A stretch of DNA of 64,000 bases from Procambarus clarkii (Eukaryota; Arthropoda; Malacostraca; Decapoda; Cambaridae). The notes under the pieces were generated by a model. It did no database searches. It was not told the DNA's origin and worked only from the letters and a program-made list of their open reading frames with translations. The DNA is taken from assembly GCF_040958095.1 (NCBI RefSeq), contig NC_091198.1, positions 36,273,669-36,337,668 on the forward strand, written 5' to 3'. Below are positions 56,435 through 64,000 of this stretch, one piece after another (position 1 is the first letter of the stretch; each line of letters begins with the position of its first letter). The position numbers were made by a program, and so were the translations under genes.

Positions 56435-56554
56435 GCCACAAAAATGTGGATGAAGATATATAGACCAAACGACCCATCAGAATGTGAAGAAACGACGATG
56501 TTTCGGTCCGACCTGGACCATTCTCAAGTAAAATTCGCCTTACGACAAACTAAC
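56435..56554 (-). repeat. Penelope-like terminal repeat with degenerate hammerhead
   Basis: Minus-strand CTTGAGAATGGTCCAGGTCG, where GGTCC and GGACC form a perfect stem II with an AGGTC loop, followed by GAAAC, then ACATCGTCGTT that nearly forms a short stem III. The core strand is TTGAGAA rather than CTGATGA. I associate this segment with a common crayfish Penelope-like terminal repeat; that link is from memory. Confidence 0.45.
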
Positions 56555-57371
56555 GACGTTTTTCTTTTCTTTTTATTTGTAAAACAAACGAAACAACATA
56601 AACGGCACTGAAGTACCAAATAAAACCGATTAGAAGTTCTACACCACACATCAACACCATAAAGGAGAAATACAACACAGAACATTCAGAGTAGCACATC
56701 ATGGAAAACACTGAAAACATTAATAATAATGAACACAGAAACATAGTGCACAGAGCAATACAACAAAATGTGAAAACGCAAATTGAACAGTAAAAATGGT
56801 AATAAGGAACACACTTTAGGAAGACCCGCACCACCCTGATGGGGCGTGCCAATATGACATAGTAAGTAAAACACCCAACACCAAGGTACCAAAATAATGA
56901 AAGACAGTGAATACAAGTTTACAAAAGAAAAAAAATGAAAGCAAAGTAAAAACACACGTAATACTCTGCACAAAACACAACAACAGACATACCACGGAAA
57001 CAGAAACACATTACACACACATAAACAGAACATAAACAAAACAGGACACACACAGCACACAGAATCCCCGCATACAAAACAATACACACCATATGTGAAA
57101 GCTCAATAGAGGCATAAATGACAACACAATAAGTATAACACAGTAAATATAACATGAAATAGAACAGAATACACACAAACAACAACCGCACCCAGACGGG
57201 TCGTGCCAACCTGAACACATGATGTAAGCACATAATAAAAGGCATCAATACACAAGGACTGGGAGTACACAAAGCAAACACAAGCACTACGTACATTTAG
57301 CTGGGAACTCCTGCACCGGAAAGCGCAAGCAGTACACTTCCCATATCAGCATGACGTCATCGGTTACCCAG
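56555..57371 (-). mobile_element. Second half-LINE-like copy, cut by the LTR insertion
   Basis: The minus strand starts with GGGAAGTGTACTGCTTGCGC (57,345-57,326), resembling the ORF1 end of the first copy (GGGAAGCTTATTGCTTACGG), then a GT-rich region of the same composition and an A-rich tail (AAATAAAAAGAAAAG) at 56,555. No RT follows the ORF1 end here either. The upstream part is displaced by the LTR element at 57,372. Sequence similarity beyond the ORF1 end is weak, so a related subfamily is likelier than the same one. Confidence 0.55.
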
Positions 57372-59339
57372 TGTCACGTGGGGGGTGGGCCGGGGCTCTG
57401 CTAGCACTCGGCTGCTAGGGGCTCAAAGATCGAATACTCAGCCCCTCCGACTCCCGGGATTCACCGGAGTCTCCTTGGTCACACAGGAGAGGACCAACAA
57501 TGCCCACCTCCGCAGGTCTTTGCTTCCACCACAAAAGGGGGTGCCACTGATTCACCCTGGAAGCCCCTCAGTCAAACACGGGGAAACTGCTGTTAACAGC
57601 TCCGGCCTAGACCCATGGAGGAGTGAAGGAAGACTCAGGCTTACCTTATAACAATAACCTCCCTGAATCTTGCCTGCCAGACAAAAAGGTTGCAGGAACT
57701 TCTTTCCTGCCTGTCTTCTCTATCTTCTTCTTAACAAGGTCGCCAGCTGGGTTATTATATCTGCACCCCAGCAATGCAGTTCAGTGGGTGTATTATATAT
57801 TGTTTGTAGCCAGAAGATTGCTACTCCCATAGATCTGCTACTAGACTGTTGGCCCAGGGTACTCTCCCAGGAAGGTCTGTGTGGCTTTGCCTCTCTATAA
57901 CCACTACGTTAATAGTTGCCACCATTCAGGCACTGATACTGATCGGATGGCTAAGGGTACACTTTTATGTAAGTCTGTGCTGTCTTTACCACTCTCCAGG
58001 CAATAAGAACTTCTATAGAGAACGTTGTGTTCCCTAGGTGGTACTATGATAACCTTCGTGTATGCTCATAGAGAAATATTATAAATGGAGGCACACTTAA
58101 ACACAGTGATAAAATGTGTAAATTTACTGATGCAAATTACATGAACACACATACAATCACAAGTAATACATGAATTTGAAAATAAGGATAATAAGTCTGG
58201 AGATCGTCAGCCTCTTCTTCCACGACCTCCAACACTCCTTCAACTGGGCAGAAAGACAGGAGTCCCACACTCTCTCACAGGAGGGCCTCTTCACCACGTC
58301 GGCGCCTCTTCTTCACTGTCCTGCCATCCATACACACTGTCCCCTCTGACAGTCCTGAACACAAGCTGCCTTGCAGCCTATTCTATTACTAAAGTATTAA
58401 TGTCCTGTTGCCACATACATAAGTAACTATTGTGGCCTAACTAGCCTACTCACACAAGGGGTAATGGGAGGGAAAATGATCTACCTTACATTCCTGGCTC
58501 ACGACGCCTGTCCCTCGATGGTGTGAGGTTCCCACGCTTCCTGAGTCGATCCTTGACGATCCAGGAACGTTACACAGGTCCTCAGGTGTCGTGGAGCCTT
58601 CGCGTCGTCGCCGTTCCAATCCCTGAGATTCAGCTACCCCAATCCTGGTTCATCGATGGGCACTGAGCCAATCACTATTTTCCCAAACTCGCCCCTTCCA
58701 CAAGGAGTTGCTCCTTGTCCTAGGCACGGTGTCGTCCTTCCAAAACCTTCAGTGGATGTGACCCGGTCACAGCTAGGCTTGCCCGCCACACCTTTTCAGG
58801 CCCCCAACGTCCAGCGTCGTCGCCGAATATTTTCCAAGTTTGGCCCTCTTTCGCTCAATAAACTTGGTTCCTTTATGCTTCCCAGAAGCGCGGGGTCTTC
58901 AATATATCCGATGGGCTGCGATAGCCTGCACTAATCCACTAAGAAAGGCTTGTAGAGCCTCTAATCCTTGAGAGCTGACCGAGGTGCATCCTCTCGCTTC
59001 CAAGGTCAGGTCAACTCTGACGTTGGCGCCGCCCGGGGCACTCGGTGACGTCACGGCGGGCCCTGATTGGTCGCCCGCGACCTAAGTCGGCCAATCTGCG
59101 ATGGGCTAGTGTCCCTTCCAAAAGGTCATATGTGCATTAGGGGATACTCTTTCATTTTATAACAGGGCGGCAATTTCCCCTTACTTACAACTTATAATGT
59201 AACTTCCTTCCCTTAACTGGCAGCCGGTCTGGTCGCCACATTTATCAATAGAGTTCCTGAACCTCAGAGAATCAGTAGGGAGAGCTGATATGACTCTTAC
59301 AGCAGGCAAACGAAAGAAATAGGAGAGGACACCGTAACA
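57372..59339 (-). repeat. 3' LTR (1,968 bp)
   Basis: On the minus strand it begins TGTTACGGTGTCC (59,339 down) and ends CCCCACGTGACA (57,372), with the canonical TG...CA termini. It matches 62,660-64,000 almost base for base. Immediately outside is the polypurine tract at one end and the half-LINE copy at the other. Confidence 0.93.
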
Positions 59340-59356
59340 TACCCCTCCCCTTAAAA
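59340..59356 (-). promoter_or_regulatory. Polypurine tract of the LTR element
   Basis: Minus-strand TTTTAAGGGGAGGGGTA abuts the TG of the 3' LTR, the usual place and composition of the plus-strand primer in LTR retroelements. Confidence 0.85.
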
Positions 59357-60365
59357 TAAGAGTCATATTGGAAGAGCAGCACTCAAAAGGGCAACCTATA
59401 CTCTTGCTCCCTCCGTTCCTGAAGTGTCACTCCTCCAGTTTGTGACGTGGCTCGTACCACCTTGCCAGCCACTTGCCTCATTATATCTCCACTTCGCATA
59501 GGAACGGGTGTGATGGGTGTTCCCTGAACACCTACAAGAAATCCTCTCTCCGTGGCTACGAGTGTATTCCCACGGCTCGTTACCACTGTAAGATTCAATG
59601 CATGCAGCGCCTCCACCGCGTCGTGTACTCCGAGATAGTCTTGCACTTCCACTGCGTCCTACAGGTACTCCATGTTTCCTCTCATGAGCTCCTCTTCGCC
59701 AATCTTCTCTCTTCTCGGTTCCTCTTCTCCCATAGGTGCGTTGTCTCCTCACAGTGGCACTTGTCACCTGTACTCCATCCAGCAGCTTCCCCTCTTCCAC
59801 ACTAGGCTTTTGCGATGGCCCAATGCCCCTCTGGTTAGGTTGGCACCTACCCTGGGTGTACCTATTCCCTGCTTTCTTCGTATTGCCTTTCCTATACCAT
59901 TCGCTCCTTCGTTCCCGACGAACATTTTCACTCCTCCATGAGATTCTCTTCCCTGCAGACGTCTTCTTCGGTTCGTGGTTGGGCTCATCCACCTCCCTGT
60001 GGCTCACCTCACCACGGTGGTTCATCTTGCACCTACCACTATTCATCTGGCTGGCATAGGGTGCACTGCGTCGTGGCTCCTCCACTCTGCCCCCTCACTG
60101 CCGTTCGCTCATCCACTGAGCTTACTTTATTCACGTTTCTGTGTGGAGGGAGTGCGGTCTGCAGCCTCTTCACCACTCCAGGCGTTTGTACAGCTGCTTC
60201 TCGCCAATCCTCCACACGCATCATCAGGCTTCACGGAGGTCCCCGTCGGGGTTTTCCACAACCTCCGACGACCTCTCTGCACTCTCGCCCTCGTTGTCGT
60301 CGTCTCTGGCGACGTTTCCCCTGGCGAAGTCGGCTTCCTCACTATTATTTGGAGCGATCGATACC
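59357..60365 (-). other. Unassigned internal segment of the LTR element
   Basis: About 1 kb between protease and polypurine tract where RT-RNaseH-integrase (about 3 kb) would be expected. Open minus frames are charged and low in hydrophobics (KKTSAGKRISWRSENVRRE) or read YLGVHDAVEALHALNLTVVT in another frame. No catalytic motif is seen. It may be a pol linker plus the end of pol, joined by an internal deletion. Confidence 0.6.
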
Positions 60366-60761
60366 TCACCTGGCAGGGTTGTACCGCTGCTTGAAACATA
60401 GGCTGGCCCAATCGGGTTGTATCCTGGCCCAATCGGGTTGTATCCTGCCTCCTCCGAGGTCATTACCCAGCACCATTTGTACATGCTCTAGGGGTAACTT
60501 AGGGGCTACAGCTACTATAGCTTTCTCGACTCCGCAGTCGGCAATCAGCTGTATTTCGTGAAGTGGAAACCTGTATTCCTCCCCCACACTGCGTATCCTC
60601 ACCACTCCCACAGGTGAATCATTAAATTCCTTGGGGAGAATACTCCTGGTTACCATACTTATGTCACCACCCGTATCTCGAAGCACGGCAACCTCCACTG
60701 GGTCTGACTTTCCAAACTTCACGTTGGCCCTGAAAACGAAGGGATGTTCACCCAACTTCAT
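60366..60761 (-). pseudogene. Aspartic protease of the LTR element
   Basis: In the same frame as the knuckle, just past a TAG at 60,765-60,767. It contains VAVLRDTGGDISMV (catalytic DTG), a flap-like region, and EHVQMVLGNDLGG, the late LLG(A/N)DL landmark of Ty3/gypsy proteases. A ~21-bp tandem duplication (60,403-60,444) doubles IQPDWAR near the C-terminus. It processes Gag polyproteins in intact relatives. No RT follows in any frame. Confidence 0.82.
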
Positions 60762-60764
60762 TTC

Positions 60765-62479
60765 CTAACCATTCACGTTGGGTCCACTATAATATGGGGT
60801 GTGAACAAACACTCTCTCCTCTTCCAACATTAGTCCTATATCCCTTTGGTGCTCCTCACACTCGCGGGCATAATGTCCTCCCACACCACAGTTGTAGCAT
60901 CGGCCATCTCCCCTGGGTGACCACTTGCTAGTCCCCCTGGCAGTACCACTTGCAGACGTTCCATGGGTCCTCCGTGGACTCCCTGTCGTCGTGTCCAGGA
61001 CTGCAGCACTTGCTCTCGAGCTAGGTTCACTGCTCACAGCTCGGGCTTCCTTCCCGAGTCCCTTGAGCTCTTGAACTGGGTTACCTCATTGGGTACACTA
61101 CTCTTGGGAGAGTCCCCACCCGTCCTCGCCCCTCCTGAACTCCTAAAGTTCCCTCCCGACCTGGGGTAAGGCGAGTGTCTGGGTGGCCCCTCCCTCCTGA
61201 GATGTAGTGCCTCCTCCAGCATGTCGGCTCGGTCCGCTGCAGCCTTCAGGTCCTTAATACCTGCTTCTCTCACCATTACTCGCAACTCAGGATGGAGCAC
61301 CGACATAAACTTCTCCATCACTATCAGTCGTTTGATATCATCCGCCGACTCCACTTCGTCCGCCTTCAACCATCGTAGGAATTTCCGTCCCATATCCCTG
61401 GCGGTCTCGGTGTAAGTCTTTCCCGACGCTCTCGTACACTCTCTGAACCGCTTCCGGTACATCTCCGGTGTCAGCCGGAATGAGTGGAGCACCGCATTCT
61501 TAATCGCGTCGTAACTAGTACACTCCTCTAGGTCCAGCATGTTGTAGGCTTCCCGGGCCTCACCAGTCAACCTGCCCTGGACCAGAGCAGCCCAATCATC
61601 TTCCGGTCAGTCCTTCAGAGTTGCTATCCGTTCAAAGTGTTCGAAGAACGCCTCAGCTTCTTGTGGTTCGAACGTAGGTAAGTCACGTTCCCTTACCTTG
61701 AGGTCATCCCGCCGTGCAGGTAGTGAGGGCAGACCATACTCAACGCGACGCAATTCGACTTCTTTCTTTGCCTTTATCTCCTCCAGTCGCAGTTGTCTCT
61801 CTCCTTCTTCCCGCTGCAGCCGAGCTTCTCGCTCACGCTCCTCTCGCTGCAGCTCAGCTGCACGTTCCTCTCGCTGCAACCGTGCTTCTCGCTCACGCTC
61901 CTCTCGCTGCAGCTCAGCTGCACGTTCCTCTCACTGCAGCTCAGCTGCACGTTCCTCTCGCTGCAGCTCAGCTGCACGTTCCTCTCGCTGCAGCTCAGCT
62001 GCACGTTCCTCTCGCTGCAGCTGCAGCCGTGCTTCTCTCTCCTCTCGTCGCAGCTGGGCTTCCAGTTGCATCTTCATTATTTCCAGTTGCAGGCTTCTCT
62101 TACTACAGCTGGACCTTCCACTGCTCCCATGTTCACTGTGAATTCCCTCCACACTGGTAGGCGCTTGGGGTGGCTCTAGTTGGGACGGTTCACCTTGCGA
62201 CGGCTCTCCTCGGGACGGCTCCTCTTGAGATGGCCCCTCTCCCGTCGCCTCCTCTCGAGCTGTGAGCTGTGCCATGATCTCTATCCTTCGCTCCGCTACC
62301 TTTGTCGTCCTCAACCTGATCCCAAAGTGGTTTGCCACTTGTTGGAGCTGGGCCTTGGTACACTCTTCCAAAATTCTCTCATCCCTTGTGTCAATAAATT
62401 TCTTTACTTTGTCCTCCTCCATCTCTATATCATCGAGCATACACGACAGCACAGACAAGTTAGTAGGCACTAATTTCAC
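60765..62479 (-). pseudogene. Gag of the LTR element, with two stops and a frameshift
   Basis: One reading frame from about 62,479 (first ATG about 13 codons in). It opens with VKKFIDTRDERILEECTKAQ and a Gly/Pro/Ser-rich hinge, then a 250-bp tandem repeat of QREERAAEL-type units (61,800-62,040) predicted to be coiled coil. A TGA at about 61,931 and another at 61,607-61,609 interrupt it. Next comes a SCAN/capsid-like region (AREAYNMLDLEECTSYDAIK, FRECTRASGKTYTETARDMG, LHPELRVMVREAGIKDL) and, after a shift near 61,040, the nucleocapsid knuckle CYNCGVGGHYAREC. It ends in a single TAG before the protease frame. Gag packages element RNA. Confidence 0.85.
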
Positions 62480-62624
62480 CGTTTCAGTCCCTTAGCTGGT
62501 TGAGTAACAGTACCACTGAATTCACTGGCCACACTGTATTAGTACCCTGGCAACCTTGTCTTGAAATTTGGGCCACACTGTAGCTTAATCCACGCTTCCT
62601 GGCGAAGTTCCCAGTTCTTGGCTA

Positions 62625-62653
62625 CCGGGGTTCGAATCCTGGCAAGGTCGCCA
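62625..62653 (-). promoter_or_regulatory. Candidate tRNA primer-binding site, unusually long
   Basis: Six bases inside the 5' LTR, the minus strand has TGGCGACCTTGCCAGG, complementary to a tRNA 3' end. On the plus strand the same ~29 bp read as a tRNA T arm (GGTTCGAATCC, 62,629-62,639) plus acceptor strand CAAGGTCGCCA. Complementarity therefore appears to reach the T arm, longer than the usual 12-18 nt. The cognate tRNA was not identified. Confidence 0.6.
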
Positions 62654-62659
62654 GTTCTC

Positions 62660-64000
62660 TGTCACGTGGGGGGTGGGCCGGGGCTCTGCTAGCACTCGGC
62701 TGCTAGGGGCTCAAAGGTCGAATACTCAGCCCCTCCGACTCCCGGGATTCACCGGAGTCTCCTTGGTCACACAGGAGAGGACCAACAATGCCCACCTCCG
62801 CAGGTCTTTGCTTCCACCACAAAAGGGGGTGCCACTGATTCACCCTGGAAGCCCCTCAGTCAAACACGGGGAAACTGCTGTTAACAGCTCCGGCCTAGAC
62901 CCGTGGAGGAGTGAAGGAAGACTCAGGCTTACCTTATAACAATAACCTCCCTGAATCTTGCCTGCCAGACAACAAGGTTGCAGGAACTCCTTTCCCACCT
63001 GTCTTCTCTATCTTCTTCTTAACAAGGTCGCCAGCTGGGTTATTATATCTGCACCCCAGCAATGCAGTTCAGTGGGTGTATTATATATTGTTTGTAGCCA
63101 GAAGATTGCTACTCCCATAGATCTGCTACTAGACTGTTGGCCCAGGGTACTCTCCCAGGAAGGTCTGTGTGGCTTTGCCTCTCTATAACCACTACGTTAA
63201 TAGTTGCCACCATTCAGGCACTGATACTGATCGGATGGCTAAGGGTACACTTTTATGTAAGTCTGTGCTGTCTTTACCACTCTCCAGGCAATAAGAACTT
63301 CTATAGAGAACGTTGTGTTCCCTAGGTGGTACTATGATAACCTTCGTGTATGCTCATAGAGAAATATTATAAATGGAGGCACACTTAAACACAGTGATAA
63401 AATGTGTGAATTTACTGATGCAAATTACATGAACACACACATACAATCACAAGTAATACATGAATTTGAAAATAAGGATAATAAGTCTGGAGATCGTCAG
63501 CCTCTTCTTCCACGACCTCCAACACTCCTTCAACTGGGCAGAAAGACAGGAGTCCCACACTCTCTCACAGGAGGGCCTCTTCACCACGTCGGCGCCTCTT
63601 CTTCACTGTCCTGCCATCCATACACACTGTCCCCTCTGACAGTCCTGGACACAAGCTGCCTTGCAGCCTATTCCAATACTAAAGTATTAATGTCCTGTTG
63701 CCACATACATAAGTAACTATTGTGGCCTAACTAGCCTACTCACACAAGGGGTAATGGGAGGGAAAATGATCTACCTTACATTCCTGGCTCACGACGCCTG
63801 TCCCTCGATGGTGTGAGGTTCCCACGCTTCCTGAGTCGATCCTTGACGATCCAGGAACGTTACACAGGTCCTCAGGTGTCGTGGAGCCTTCGCGTCGTCG
63901 CCATTCCAATCCCTGAGATTCAGCTACCCCAATCCTGGTTCATCGATGGGCACTGAGCCAATCACTATTTTCCCACACTCGCCCCTTCCACAAGGCGTTG
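62660..64000 (-). repeat. 5' LTR, incomplete at window end
   Basis: The first 1,341 bp, reading plus-ward, repeat 57,372-58,711 with scattered substitutions and a 2-bp CA-step difference. By length it should extend ~630 bp past the window. Confidence 0.93.

Larger units (their letters stand above)
57372..64000 (-). mobile_element. Ty3/gypsy-type LTR element without RT or integrase
   Basis: Minus-strand element with 5' LTR at the right (62,660 onward, cut by the window end) and 3' LTR at the left (57,372-59,339). The internal part is only 3.3 kb: primer site, gag with coiled-coil repeats and zinc knuckle, protease, about 1 kb of unassigned sequence, and a polypurine tract. No RT, RNase H or integrase is present, so it is non-autonomous or internally deleted. 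The LTRs show about a dozen differences over ~1.34 kb, so the insertion is recent compared with most of the window. Expected right end is near 64,627. Confidence 0.9.

Noticed and set aside
59472..60561. Plus-strand open frames opposite the LTR element interior (up to ~207 codons)
   Set aside because: They are antisense shadows of the minus-strand gag-protease region and have no recognisable family.

Overview
The window looks like intergenic, repeat-dense nuclear DNA of an invertebrate animal, most likely a decapod crustacean and probably a freshwater crayfish. That assignment is inference. It rests on several tRNA-derived SINE families, CR1-, I-like and Penelope-like elements whose consensus I associate with crayfish genomes, plus the abundance of long minisatellites. 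I found no convincing host protein-coding gene, no functional tRNA or rRNA gene, and no prokaryotic feature. Almost everything that can be identified is a transposable element, usually decayed, or a tandem array.

Layout. 1-1,336: a SINE end, a small hAT-type transposase remnant and a pyrimidine-rich tract. 1,337-10,017: minisatellite A (about 50-bp unit, roughly 170 copies). 10,331-17,047: an unrelated minisatellite B built from 51-bp and 36-bp units, with a ~2.3-kb internal duplication and one SINE inserted in it. 17,280-22,866: fragments of LINE reverse transcriptases and of a hAT transposase in two opposite-facing halves. 22,877-28,169: an almost complete I-like LINE (minus strand) with an intact ORF1, all ORF2 catalytic motifs, and a 10-bp target-site duplication; it sits inside an older LINE whose reading frame resumes exactly across the insertion. 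28,430-31,430: three CR1 fragments with diagnostic octamer tails, one carrying a SINE. 33,770-38,440: a gypsy integrase scrap, a Penelope-like GIY-YIG remnant with a hammerhead-ribozyme-like motif, and a LINE of the restriction-like-endonuclease type (RT with FLDD).

39,880-48,600: an old Ty3/gypsy element (plus strand) split by a 6.26-kb I-like LINE (40,370-46,626, minus strand) with a 15-bp target-site duplication. 49,817-50,130: a ten-copy 31-bp tandem repeat. 51,485-54,318: a 2.8-kb element that has an ORF1 with a zinc knuckle, a GT-rich 3' region and an A-rich tail but no ORF2, bounded by an 11-bp target-site duplication; it resembles a 'half-LINE'. 56,555-57,371 appears to be a related copy, interrupted by a young Ty3/gypsy-type LTR element (57,372 to beyond the window end, minus strand) with ~1.97-kb LTRs, a gag and a protease but no RT or integrase.

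The elements do not cooperate as a pathway. The window is best read as a layered record of insertions, where nesting gives relative ages: gypsy and CR1/Jockey-like LINE remnants are oldest, the I-like LINEs are younger, and the SINEs and the LTR element at the right edge are among the youngest.
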